Program-made: the position numbers and the translations under genes | Part shown: in pieces, positions 1-7,327 of the stretch | Layout of the letters: every line of letters starts with the position of its first letter | How positions within the stretch are numbered: the stretch's first letter is position 1 | Notes under the pieces: model-generated | Told to the model about the DNA's origin: nothing | Seen by the model: only the letters and a program-made list of their open reading frames with translations | The model's database searches: none | Assembly (NCBI GenBank): GCA_047971485.1 | Contig: JBKDZR010000130.1 | Location: 1-15,352, forward strand | DNA from: JBKDZR01 sp047971485 | Lineage (GTDB): Bacteria > Pseudomonadota > Alphaproteobacteria > Rhodobacterales > Rhodobacteraceae | Direction of reading: 5' to 3' | DNA length: 15,352 bases

Positions 1-218
1 GCAACCCGGAATGGCCGGAATTCGTGCCGCCGGGGCCGGACAACCCGCTTGGCACCCATGCACTTTACCTGAGTTGGCAATATTACCGTATCCACGGCAC
101 CCATGATACGCGCAAGATCGGGCGGCAATCGTCAAACGGCTGCATCGGCCTTTATAACGAGGATATCCAGGAACTGTTCGGTTTTGCCAATGTCGGCACA
201 CAGGTTCTGCTGATCTGA
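1..218 (+). CDS. L,D-transpeptidase (YkuD/ErfK family), C-terminal end only
   Basis: Partial gene; the frame is open from base 3 to the TGA at 216-218 and the start lies upstream of the window. The visible 71 residues match the end of the YkuD catalytic domain: NPLGTHALYLSW, then YRIHGTHD with the conserved His, then IGRQSSNGCIGLYNEDI containing the nucleophilic Cys, then a short tail ending VGTQVLLI. The family forms 3-3 crosslinks in peptidoglycan or attaches proteins to it, acting in the periplasm through an acyl-enzyme on the Cys. The residue two after the Cys is Gly, where many ErfK-like proteins carry Arg (GCIRM/L); I believe this variant also occurs in alphaproteobacterial members. The signal peptide and any N-terminal domains cannot be judged here. 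No convincing terminator follows the stop. Confidence 0.88.
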   Translation, partial: NPEWPEFVPPGPDNPLGTHALYLSWQYYRIHGTHDTRKIGRQSSNGCIGLYNEDIQELFGFANVGTQVLLI

Positions 219-264
219 GGGGCGACTTGCCCGCCAATCTGCGGCCTAAATGCAACTCGGGCCT

Positions 265-277
265 CAGTAAGTTACTG
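265..277. repeat. 13-base perfect palindrome upstream of the small-protein gene
   Basis: CAGTAA-G-TTACTG is a perfect inverted repeat around a single central base, about 110 bases before the start codon at 387. It lies in an AT-richer gap between two plus-strand genes and could be an operator. I do not recognise it as a known binding site. A weak promoter-like pair (TTGCGT at 283, AATAGA at 306) lies just downstream, too poor to call. Confidence 0.3.
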
Positions 278-386
278 GACCGTTGCGTTTTAGCGGATTG
301 CGGGCAATAGAAAAATATGAGGTAAAGCTTTCCGTCGTCCGGTTCCTCACCCAAATCACGTCGGGCGGCACCTACTGGAGGTCAAA

Positions 387-569
387 ATGAAGAAACTCAC
401 TCTTGCCGCCGTTCTGGCCGCCGCTGCTACGACGGCTTCTGCTGGCAGCCTTGAAGAGCCCATCGTTGAGCCCGTTGTCATCGAAGAAGACACCGCCAGC
501 TCGACCGGCGGCTGGATCATCCCGGTTCTGCTGCTGGCCCTGATCGGCGTCGCGGTCACCAACAGCTGA
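387..569 (+). CDS. 60-residue secreted or membrane-anchored protein, function unknown
   Basis: The start is set by a GGAGG at 377-381, five bases before the ATG. Residues 1-19 form a signal-peptide-like segment (two Lys, then an Ala-rich hydrophobic core, ending ASA before Gly20). Residues 21-36 are acidic and rich in Pro and Val (EPIVEPVVIEED). Residues 43-58 (WIIPVLLLALIGVAVT) form a second hydrophobic stretch that could span the membrane. The product would be a very small exported, probably inner-membrane-anchored peptide with an acidic periplasmic segment. I recall similar short proteins in Rhodobacterales but know no function for them. It stands as a single gene with its own strong terminator directly behind it, which supports its being a real, separately transcribed gene. 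The opposite-strand reading frame here is a shadow. Confidence 0.75.
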   Translation: MKKLTLAAVLAAAATTASAGSLEEPIVEPVVIEEDTASSTGGWIIPVLLLALIGVAVTNS

Positions 570-586
570 TCTGTATAGAATTCAGG

Positions 587-619
587 AAAAGGCGGCGCCA
601 CACCCAGCGCCGCCTTTTT
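587..619. terminator. Strong, probably bidirectional intrinsic terminator
   Basis: Perfect 8-bp stem GGCGGCGC (591-598) with GCGCCGCC (607-614), 8-base loop. It is flanked by AAAA at 587-590 and TTTTT at 615-619, so a U-tract follows the hairpin on either strand. It sits between the convergent small-protein gene (ends 569) and zapE (ends 690) and can end transcription of both. Confidence 0.92.
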
Positions 620-689
620 CACGCCCAGTTGCCGGGTCCAGAGCATGCCGGACAAAATGGATACCGGCTTTGTGTTCCTGGAATACGCT

Positions 690-1841
690 TTATGCCGGAT
701 CTGACCGGGCCGGGGGCCAGTCGGCGCTTTGCATTTCGCGCAGGCGGCTTGCCGTCCGTTCGAATTCGAAGGACCCAGCCCCTTCCAGGTAGAGCCGCTC
801 CGGTTCGTCGGCGGCGGTGACCACAAGCTGAACACCCGCCTCATAAAGCGCGTCGATCAGTGTCACGAAGCGTTTGGCTTCGTTGAATTTGCCCAGATCC
901 ATGCAGGGCACGTCTTCCAGGATCAGGACCCGGATGGCATCGGCAATGGCCAGGTAATCGGCTGGACCCAGGGGTTGGCCGCAGAGATCCCAGAACGAGA
1001 CCCGGGCCACGCCGTTGCGAAACCGCGGCAGCACCACATCGCGCCCGTTGACCTTCAGTACCAGACCTTCACCATGGGGCAGCTGCAGGCCGCGGGCAAG
1101 GTTGGCGGCCATCTCGGTTGAAACCGGGCCATGCGATTCGCGCGGTGCCCCGGCCATTTCCGTCCACAGGCGATCCACGGCCACCCGGGCCTCGGCATCG
1201 GCGGGGTGGAAATACATCTGTTCGCCGCCAAAGCGATCCTGCCGGTGATCGAGGCCGGCGCCCATTTCCCGGACGACCATATGGGTTTTGATCATCTCGA
1301 TGAAGGGCAGGAAAAGCTGTCGGTTCAGCCCATCCTTGTAGAGATCGTCGGGGGGGCGATTCGAGGTGGTGACCACGCAGACCCCGGCGGCGAAGAGCCG
1401 CTCAAACAGTCGTCCGACGATCATCGCATCGGTGATATCGGTGATCTGCATCTCGTCCAGGGCCAGCAGCCGGACCTTGGCGATCAGCTCGTCGGCGACG
1501 GGCAGGATGGCGTCATCCACCCCGGTTTTGCGCGCCGCATTCATCCCGGCATGGACATGTTGCATGAAGGCATGAAAGTGGATGCGTTGTTTGGGGATGC
1601 CGGCATGGGCGACAAACAGGTCCATCAGAAAGGACTTGCCGCGCCCGACCCCCCCCCAGAGATACAGGCCTTTGACAGGCGCGGGCTTGTCCTTGCGGCT
1701 GAAAAATCCGCGTTTCGGCTGGGGGGCGTTCAGATCGCGGCGCACCCGTTCAAGATCGGGCAGAACGGCCTCTTGCGCGGGGTCGGGGCGGATCACCCCT
1801 TCGAGAACCTGGGTCGCGTAGACTTTTTGCAGATCGGCCAT
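690..1841 (-). CDS. zapE: Cell division protein ZapE / AFG1-like ATPase
   Basis: A 383-residue P-loop ATPase of the AFG1/ZapE family, close to the usual length. In E. coli ZapE associates with the Z-ring and affects FtsZ assembly; the eukaryotic relative AFG1/LACE1 is mitochondrial. Visible motifs are Walker A GGVGRGKS (63-70), Walker B RLLALDEMQITD (124-135, with Asp129-Glu130), and the family signature TSNRPPDDLY...LNRQLFLPF (159-180) that acts as sensor region. An Arg/Lys-rich stretch (residues 43-53) precedes the ATPase core. The ATG at 1841 is preceded by AGGA four bases upstream, and this ribosome site overlaps the hemE stop codon. Only six bases separate the two genes, so zapE is almost certainly transcribed and translated in concert with hemE. 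No predicted membrane segment; the protein is cytoplasmic. Confidence 0.93.
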   Translation of the reverse strand: MADLQKVYATQVLEGVIRPDPAQEAVLPDLERVRRDLNAPQPKRGFFSRKDKPAPVKGLYLWGGVGRGKSFLMDLFVAHAGIPKQRIHFHAFMQHVHAGMNAARKTGVDDAILPVADELIAKVRLLALDEMQITDITDAMIVGRLFERLFAAGVCVVTTSNRPPDDLYKDGLNRQLFLPFIEMIKTHMVVREMGAGLDHRQDRFGGEQMYFHPADAEARVAVDRLWTEMAGAPRESHGPVSTEMAANLARGLQLPHGEGLVLKVNGRDVVLPRFRNGVARVSFWDLCGQPLGPADYLAIADAIRVLILEDVPCMDLGKFNEAKRFVTLIDALYEAGVQLVVTAADEPERLYLEGAGSFEFERTASRLREMQSADWPPARSDPA

Positions 1842-1847
1842 CCGGTC

Positions 1848-2882
1848 CTAGCCCTCGCGCAGGGTTTCGATCATCAGCGCGACATTGTCGGGGTTGGCGT
1901 CGGGCGTGATTCCATGGCCGAGGTTGAAGATATGGGGCCCGCTGGCAAAGGCCGCGCGGATCCGCCGCACCTCATCCACCAGGGCTTGTCCGCCGGTGAC
2001 CATGTGTCGCGGGTCGAGGTTGCCCTGCACGCAGCCATCCACCTGAACATGGCGGGCGGCCCAGTCGGCGCTGACCGAATTGTCCAGTGCCACGCAATCG
2101 GCCCCGGTCGCCTTGGCGAAACCGATGTAGCGATCCCCGGCCTGGCGCGGAAACAGGATGATCGGCACCTCGGGATGCGCTGCCTTCAGCGCGGTGACGA
2201 TGCGGCGTGCAGGGGTCAGGGCATAGCTGTGGAAATCGGCGGCGCTCAGCGATCCGGCCCAGCTGTCGAACAGCTTGATTACCTGGGCGCCGGCGTCGAT
2301 TTGCGCGGACAGATAGGCGATGGTTGCCTCGGTCAGTCGGTCCATCAGGTGATCGAACAGGGGCCGGTTTTCCGCCTTCAGCGCATGGGCCGGTCCCTGA
2401 TCGGGCGTGCCGCGCCCGGCGATCATATAGGTGGCCACTGTCCAGGGTGCCCCGGCGAAACCGATCAGCGGGACCTCTGCCGGCAGGGCGCCGCGCAGGA
2501 TCCGGATGGTTTCGTAGACCGGGGCAAGATGATCATGGATGGCCCCGGCGGGGTGCAGGCGATCGAAATCGGCCTGGCTGGTGATGGTGGACAGGCGCGG
2601 CCCTTCGCCGGTGACGAACCACAGATCGGCGCCAAGGGCCTGGGGCACCAGCAGGATATCGGCGAACAGGATCGCCGCATCGAAGCCAAAGCGCCGGATT
2701 GGTTGCAGCGTCACCTCTGCGGCCAGTTCCGGCGTGTAGCACAGTGACAGGAAATCCCCAGCCTTGGCCCGGGTCGCGCGATATTCGGGCAGATAGCGCC
2801 CGGCCTGTCGCATCATCCAGACCGGGGGAGTGGCCTGCACCTCGCCGGCCAGTGCGCGGAGAAGTTTTCTGGTTTCGGCCAT
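1848..2882 (-). CDS. hemE: Uroporphyrinogen III decarboxylase
   Basis: Removes four acetate carboxyls from uroporphyrinogen III to give coproporphyrinogen III, the branch toward protoheme and chlorophylls; cytoplasmic, no cofactor. The 344 residues fit the family length. Motifs in order: RQAGRYLPEYR (25-35), the active-site Asp in FADILLVP (Asp75), FAGAPWTVATYM (142-153), FDSWAG (205-210), GNLDP (287-291) and FNLGHGI (319-325). The frame stays open far upstream without family similarity, so the start must be chosen: ATG at 2882 (MAETRK) has GAGG six bases before it, whereas the ATG two codons earlier (2888) abuts that same GAGG and is less likely. It lies head-to-head with hemC across a 144-base gap, so two tetrapyrrole genes share one promoter region, and it is followed after six bases by zapE. 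Confidence 0.97.
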   Translation of the reverse strand: MAETRKLLRALAGEVQATPPVWMMRQAGRYLPEYRATRAKAGDFLSLCYTPELAAEVTLQPIRRFGFDAAILFADILLVPQALGADLWFVTGEGPRLSTITSQADFDRLHPAGAIHDHLAPVYETIRILRGALPAEVPLIGFAGAPWTVATYMIAGRGTPDQGPAHALKAENRPLFDHLMDRLTEATIAYLSAQIDAGAQVIKLFDSWAGSLSAADFHSYALTPARRIVTALKAAHPEVPIILFPRQAGDRYIGFAKATGADCVALDNSVSADWAARHVQVDGCVQGNLDPRHMVTGGQALVDEVRRIRAAFASGPHIFNLGHGITPDANPDNVALMIETLREG

Positions 2883-2910
2883 CGGCATCCTCGCATATTT
2901 CTGCTTGCGG

Positions 2911-2939
2911 TCAGTCCCGCATAGGCCCGGCAATGTCAA
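2911..2939 (-). promoter_or_regulatory. Candidate hemE promoter (-35 perfect, -10 weak)
   Basis: On the minus strand a perfect TTGACA (complement of 2934-2939) lies 17 bases before GACTGA (complement of 2911-2916), which is a poor -10. Transcription would begin near 2904 and give a leader of about 20 bases before the hemE ATG. Alphaproteobacterial promoters often tolerate a poor -10, so this is plausible but unproven. No FNR-type TTGAT-N4-ATCAA site was seen in the hemE-hemC gap. Confidence 0.35.
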
Positions 2940-3026
2940 CGTCGGGACCATCGGCGGGGATTGGCTTTCGCGCCCGATGCCGGGTGATCTGCACCAGCCC
3001 GACCCGGCGGCGACAAGGAAGATATC

Positions 3027-3977
3027 ATGCCCCAGCCCCTCCCCAGCCCGACCCGGCCCCTCAAGATTGGCACGCGCGGGTCGCCGCTGGCCCTGGCCCA
3101 GGCCCATGAAACGCGGGACAGGTTGGCGGCGCTGTTCGATCTGCCAGGCACGGCCTTTGAGATTGTTGTGATCACAACAACCGGCGACCGGGTTCTGGAC
3201 CGTCCGCTCAAAGAGATCGGGGGCAAGGGCCTGTTCACCCGCGAGATCGAAGATGCGCTGTTGACCGGGGCCATCGACATTGCTGTTCATTCGATGAAGG
3301 ACATGCCGGTTGTTCAGCCATCCGGGCTTGTGCTGGATTGCTACCTGCCCCGGGAAGACGTGCGCGACGCCTTTGTGTCGCCGGATTTTGCCCGGATCGC
3401 GGATCTGCCGGTGGGGGCCACTGTCGGGTCGTCCAGTTTGCGGCGGCGGGCGCAACTGGCCAACCGCCGCCCGGATCTGCGCCTGGTCGAGTTTCGCGGC
3501 AATGTCCAGACACGGATGAAAAAGCTGGCCGATGGGGTGGCCGTGGCAACGTTTCTGGCGATGGCGGGGCTGAACCGGCTGGGCCTGGCCGGCATTGCAC
3601 GTGCGCCGATTGCCCCCGATGACATGTTGCCGGCGGTGGCGCAGGGGGCGATTGGGGTGGAACGGAGGCGGGATGATCTGGTCGCCGCCGCCCTGCTGGA
3701 GGCCCTGCATGATCGCGCGACGGGCCAGCGACTGGCGGCTGAGCGGGCCTATCTGGCGGCGCTGGACGGGTCTTGCGAAACCCCGATTGCGGGGCTGGCC
3801 GAACTGGATGGGGCGCGGTTGCGGTTGCGCGGCGAAATTCTGCGCATCGACGGAACTGCGGCCCTGTCCGATGAGGTGACCGGCGATGTGTCCGATGGGC
3901 CCGAAATGGGCCGGCGCCTGGCGGCGACGTTGTTGGAGCAGGCGGGGCCGGGGTTCTTCGATTGGCGCGTCGGTTGA
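3027..3977 (+). CDS. hemC: Porphobilinogen deaminase (hydroxymethylbilane synthase)
   Basis: Condenses four porphobilinogen molecules into linear hydroxymethylbilane; cytoplasmic. 316 residues, the usual size. Motifs: IGTRGSPLALAQA (14-26), KEIGGKGLFTREIE (62-75), HSMKDMP (88-94, with the catalytic Asp92), SSLRRRAQL (136-144), RGNVQTRM (157-164), and DGSCETPIAG (247-256), where Cys250 carries the dipyrromethane cofactor. The ATG at 3027 has AAGGAAG about five bases upstream. The gene is divergent from hemE, placing two steps of the same pathway on one control region, although the intervening enzymes HemD and HemB are not here. The next gene on the same strand is the polyphosphate kinase 81 bases downstream; joint transcription is possible, and I see no terminator in that gap. 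Confidence 0.97.
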   Translation: MPQPLPSPTRPLKIGTRGSPLALAQAHETRDRLAALFDLPGTAFEIVVITTTGDRVLDRPLKEIGGKGLFTREIEDALLTGAIDIAVHSMKDMPVVQPSGLVLDCYLPREDVRDAFVSPDFARIADLPVGATVGSSSLRRRAQLANRRPDLRLVEFRGNVQTRMKKLADGVAVATFLAMAGLNRLGLAGIARAPIAPDDMLPAVAQGAIGVERRRDDLVAAALLEALHDRATGQRLAAERAYLAALDGSCETPIAGLAELDGARLRLRGEILRIDGTAALSDEVTGDVSDGPEMGRRLAATLLEQAGPGFFDWRVG

Positions 3978-4058
3978 GCGGAGGATCGTAAAAGCTTCAT
4001 GTGCAGGCCGGCGCCGAAGCGCGCTACACTGTCCCGGGACCTGCAACAGGAGGCGATG

Positions 4059-4976
4059 ATGGGCGCAGAGCGGGATGACGCGGGCATGGATTGGCTGGAT
4101 CAGGAACTGGCCGATACCCTGGATGAAGACTATGAACTGGAACTGTCCGAGCCCGCCCTGTCTATGGAAATACGGCGTATTTACCGTAAATCCCATCCGC
4201 CAAGCCTGGAACGGCAAGATTACTTTCGCAAGCTTCTGGCGCTGCAATCTGAACTGATCAAGCTGCAGGACTGGGTGCAGCATCGCAAGGAAAAGGTCGT
4301 GGTCATCTTCGAAGGCCGCGACAGTGCCGGCAAGGGTGGGGTCATCAAGCGCATCACCCAGCGGTTGAATCCGCGTATTGCCCGGGTTGTCGCCCTGCCT
4401 GCCCCGTCCGAGCGTGAGAAAACCCAATGGTATTTCCAGCGTTATGTGCCCCATCTGCCGGCGGGCGGTGAAATCGTGCTGTTCGACCGGTCCTGGTACA
4501 ACCGCGCGGGCGTTGAGCGGGTGATGGGCTTTGCCTCTGAGGATCAGGTTGAACAGTTCTTCAACGACGTGCCCGAATTCGAACGCATGTTGGTCCGGTC
4601 CGGGATCCGGCTGGTCAAATACTGGTTTTCGATCACCGATGAGGAACAGCAGATGCGGTTTCTCATGCGCATCCACGACCCGATGAAACAGTGGAAGCTC
4701 AGCCCGATGGACCTGCAATCCCGGGTCCGCTGGGAGATGTACACAAAAGCCAAGGAAGAAATGTTCGCCCGGACCAGCATCCCCGAGGCGCCCTGGTACA
4801 TCGTTGCCGGGAACGACAAGAAACGGGCGCGGCTGAACTGTATCGACCACCTTCTGGGGATGATCCCCTATGAACCGGTCCCGCATGAGGACATCACCCT
4901 GCCGGAACGGGTCTATAATCAGCAATACGAGCGGGCGGTGCTGCCGCCGGAACTGTATGTGCCGCGAAAATACTGA
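4059..4976 (+). CDS. ppk2: Polyphosphate kinase 2, class I (polyP:NDP phosphotransferase)
   Basis: Transfers phosphate between polyphosphate and nucleoside diphosphates; class I enzymes mainly use polyP to make ATP or GTP from ADP or GDP. Cytoplasmic. The 305 residues show the P-loop-kinase fold of the family: Walker A GRDSAGKGG (86-94), PSEREKTQWYFQRYVPHLP (116-134), and the Walker B and lid region VLFDRSWYNRAGVE (140-153), followed by DPMKQWKLSPMD and the tail APWYIVAGNDKKRARLN (244-260). The residues around Asp143 and Arg144 are the expected metal and phosphate ligands. A clear AGGAGG at 4048-4053 chooses the start: ATG at 4059 has five bases of spacing, the adjacent ATG at 4056 only two. 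An upstream in-frame ATG at 3999 lacks a ribosome site. The N-terminal 35 residues are acidic. The stop lies five bases from the convergent stop of the sensor kinase gene, with no terminator between them. Confidence 0.94.
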   Translation: MGAERDDAGMDWLDQELADTLDEDYELELSEPALSMEIRRIYRKSHPPSLERQDYFRKLLALQSELIKLQDWVQHRKEKVVVIFEGRDSAGKGGVIKRITQRLNPRIARVVALPAPSEREKTQWYFQRYVPHLPAGGEIVLFDRSWYNRAGVERVMGFASEDQVEQFFNDVPEFERMLVRSGIRLVKYWFSITDEEQQMRFLMRIHDPMKQWKLSPMDLQSRVRWEMYTKAKEEMFARTSIPEAPWYIVAGNDKKRARLNCIDHLLGMIPYEPVPHEDITLPERVYNQQYERAVLPPELYVPRKY

Positions 4977-4981
4977 TCGGA

Positions 4982-7240
4982 TCAGGGCGTATCTTCCTCT
5001 GGCAAGAGGGGATGGGCGCCTTCGGGCAGGTGGCTGCTGATCATGTCGTAAAGCAAGGCCTTGCGCAGCGGTTTGGTCAGGTAAAAGTCGATGCCCGCTT
5101 TCAGGATTTCGTCGTCATCGCCGCTCATGGCGTGGGCGGTCAGGGCGCAGATCGGCACGCGTGGCTGGCCCGATTCGTCTTCGATTTGCCGGATGGCCTG
5201 GGCGGCTTCCTTGCCGTCCATTTCGGGCATCGAGATATCCATGAAGATCAGGTCCGGGCGCTGTGCGCGAAAGGCGTCTACCGCTTCGCGGCCGTTGACC
5301 GCAAAGCTGAGGTCAATGTCCAGATCCTTGATCATCTTCGACAGAACCAGCCGGTTGGTCTTGTTGTCCTCGGCGGCCAGCACGCGCATCCGCCGGGGTC
5401 CGCTATCGGGTTCGGCCGGGGCTGGCGGGTCGGCGGGTGTTTCCTGCGGTTCCACCGGGTCCAGCGGCGCGCTGTCCGGGACGGAAGGTGTTGTCAGTCC
5501 GGCGATACGGGTCAGAAGGTCGTCGCGCAGCATCGGGGTTTGCAGGACATCGGTGGTCCCGGTCGCGCGCAATTCAGCGGCGACATGCGTGGCCGAGGCC
5601 GAGAGGACCAGGACCGGTGTCACTACGCCGCCCTGACGCAGTTCGCCGATCACAGAGGCCAGGGACATGCCGGCCTGATGGTGGATCAGGATCAGGTCGC
5701 AATCGGCCAGGCAAGGATCCGACAGCGATGGAAAAGCCGCTGCGCGCGTGGTTCGCAGGCCGACCGCAGCCATTTGGTGGTCGAGAATCGTACTGCTGAG
5801 ATCCTGGTGATCGACGATCAGCGCGTGCCGGAAGGGCAGGGCTGGCCGGTTTTGCGGCGGATCTTCGTCATTGGGCAGGGTCAGGCGGATGTGAAAGGAC
5901 GCGCCCTGGCCCTCGACCGATTCCGCCCAGATCCTGCCCTCCATCAGTTCGACCAGTTGCCGGGTGATTGCCAGGCCCAGCCCCGTGCCTTCGAATTTGC
6001 GGTTTCGATCGCTTTCGACCTGATTGAATTCGCCGAAAATATGATCAATCTTGTCCTCTGGGATGCCGATGCCCGTATCCTCAATCGTCAGACTGAGGGC
6101 ATAATGCGGGTCCGGGTCGTCATTGGGGGCGCCGGTGATCCGGATCAGGACATGCCCGCTGGAGGTAAATTTGACGGCATTGCCCAGCAGGTTGGTCAGG
6201 ATCTGCCGCATTCGCCCCGGATCCGCGATGAACCGGGCAGGCAGGGCCATGTCGTAATCGACCAGCAGCGCCAGCCCCTTTTTGCGGGCTGAAGGATCAA
6301 GCAGGACCAGCACCTCATGGACCAGCCGTTCCAGATCGAAAGCATCGGGATGCAGGGTCAGGCGGGCGGCCTCGATCTTGGAATAATCCAGGACATCGTT
6401 GATCAGCACCAACAGGGTGTCGCCCGATGACCGGATCGTTTCGGCGTAAAGCCGCTGTTCTTCGCTAAGGTCTGTATCGCAGAGCAGGTCTGCCATGCCC
6501 ACCACCCCGTTCATCGGGGTGCGGATTTCGTGGCTCATGTTGGCGAGAAAGGCGGATTTGGCGCGATTGGCGCTTTCGGCCCGGGCCCGTTCGGCCTTGA
6601 GCTGTTCCTCATAGCGGATCGTATCGGTGATATCGAGTGCGAGGCTGACCATATCGCCGTCGCGGGCGCGGCGATCAAGGAACTTGATGCGGCGTTCGTC
6701 ATAGAACTTGATCGTCACGGCCTCGATCGGGTCGTTGGACCATCGGGCGCGCATGCGCTGAATCCAGTCGTCGCCATTTTCAAAGCCGATGTCGATCAAG
6801 CCTTCATCGACCAGCATGTGCAGCAGGTCTTCGTAGCGGCAGCCGGGGGTGATACCTTCGATGTCTTCGAACAGGCGCATATAGGCGGGGTTGGCGATGA
6901 CCAGCTGTTCGCGGGCATTGAACACGGCGAACCCGTCCTGAATGGTTTCCATCGCATCCCAAAGCCGGGTTTCCGCCTTCAGCGCCAGGGTGTTGGCCCG
7001 TTGCAGATCGGCGCGGACCTGGGTGTTTTCGCCTTTCAGTTCCTCGGCTTCATCGCGATAGACGCGGGCCTCTTTGCGCTTGAGGACAACCTCATTGCTG
7101 AGATGCCGGGCATGCTGTGACAGCCGGCGGTTTGCATCCGACAATTCAATGCTTTTTTGCGCGAGCAGGCGTTCGGCGGCCAGCCGGGCGCGCCGTTCCT
7201 GTGCCAGAAGGTCGTTGATGCCCCGGTTCTGAATGCCCAT
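4982..7240 (-). CDS. Soluble hybrid sensor histidine kinase with a degenerate and an intact receiver domain
   Basis: 752 residues, no signal peptide and no membrane segment, so the input is probably cytoplasmic. Domains: a long charged coiled coil (about 10-95); a PAS-like sensor (95-210, with DAMETIQDGFAVFNA and ANPAYMRLF); a HisKA dimerisation helix with SHEIRTP and phospho-acceptor His237; a HATPase domain with N box NLLGNAVKFT (350-359), DTGIGIP (388-394) and GTGLGLAI (418-425); a receiver-like domain (about 471-580); a Pro-rich linker (585-615); and a second receiver (618-740) with AAEDN, the phospho-acceptor in FMDISMPEMDG (Asp668), TAHAM and TKP. In the first receiver-like domain the expected Asp is replaced by His (LILIHHQAG) and the conserved Lys by Thr (LQTPM). 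A weak GGAT precedes the ATG. No dedicated output regulator is adjacent; the target is unknown. Confidence 0.93.
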   Translation of the reverse strand: MGIQNRGINDLLAQERRARLAAERLLAQKSIELSDANRRLSQHARHLSNEVVLKRKEARVYRDEAEELKGENTQVRADLQRANTLALKAETRLWDAMETIQDGFAVFNAREQLVIANPAYMRLFEDIEGITPGCRYEDLLHMLVDEGLIDIGFENGDDWIQRMRARWSNDPIEAVTIKFYDERRIKFLDRRARDGDMVSLALDITDTIRYEEQLKAERARAESANRAKSAFLANMSHEIRTPMNGVVGMADLLCDTDLSEEQRLYAETIRSSGDTLLVLINDVLDYSKIEAARLTLHPDAFDLERLVHEVLVLLDPSARKKGLALLVDYDMALPARFIADPGRMRQILTNLLGNAVKFTSSGHVLIRITGAPNDDPDPHYALSLTIEDTGIGIPEDKIDHIFGEFNQVESDRNRKFEGTGLGLAITRQLVELMEGRIWAESVEGQGASFHIRLTLPNDEDPPQNRPALPFRHALIVDHQDLSSTILDHQMAAVGLRTTRAAAFPSLSDPCLADCDLILIHHQAGMSLASVIGELRQGGVVTPVLVLSASATHVAAELRATGTTDVLQTPMLRDDLLTRIAGLTTPSVPDSAPLDPVEPQETPADPPAPAEPDSGPRRMRVLAAEDNKTNRLVLSKMIKDLDIDLSFAVNGREAVDAFRAQRPDLIFMDISMPEMDGKEAAQAIRQIEDESGQPRVPICALTAHAMSGDDDEILKAGIDFYLTKPLRKALLYDMISSHLPEGAHPLLPEEDTP

Positions 7241-7312
7241 GTGTGATCCGTTTGCGGCCCGCGTCCACGGATAGGTGAAAATGGTGAACAGGGGCTGAAC
7301 CCGGGTCCGGTC

Positions 7313-7327
7313 CGCCCGTTTCGGGCG
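7313..7327 (-). other. Small hairpin directly after the phosphoesterase stop codon
   Basis: CGCCCG (7313-7318) and CGGGCG (7322-7327) form a 6-bp stem with a 3-base loop that touches the stop codon of the phosphoesterase gene on the minus strand. No T-run follows, so it is more likely an RNA-stabilising or weak pause hairpin than a full terminator. It marks the only sizeable gap (87 bases) between this gene and the sensor kinase gene. Confidence 0.45.

Noticed and set aside
219..260. Possible terminator after the L,D-transpeptidase gene (GGGC-GACTT-GCCC)
   Set aside because: The stem is only four base pairs and is not followed by a T-run.
1131..2747. Long plus-strand open frame (538 codons) opposite zapE and hemE
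   Set aside because: It is antisense to two clear enzyme genes, rich in Gly, His, Asp and Gln as expected of the complement of high-GC coding sequence, and has no family motif.
2883..4925. Minus-strand extension of the hemE frame through hemC and ppk2
   Set aside because: HemE motifs and a proper ribosome site place the start at 2882; the extension is antisense to two well-supported genes.
5012..6292. 426-codon plus-strand frame opposite the sensor kinase
   Set aside because: Antisense to clear HATPase and receiver motifs; no ribosome site or recognisable domain.
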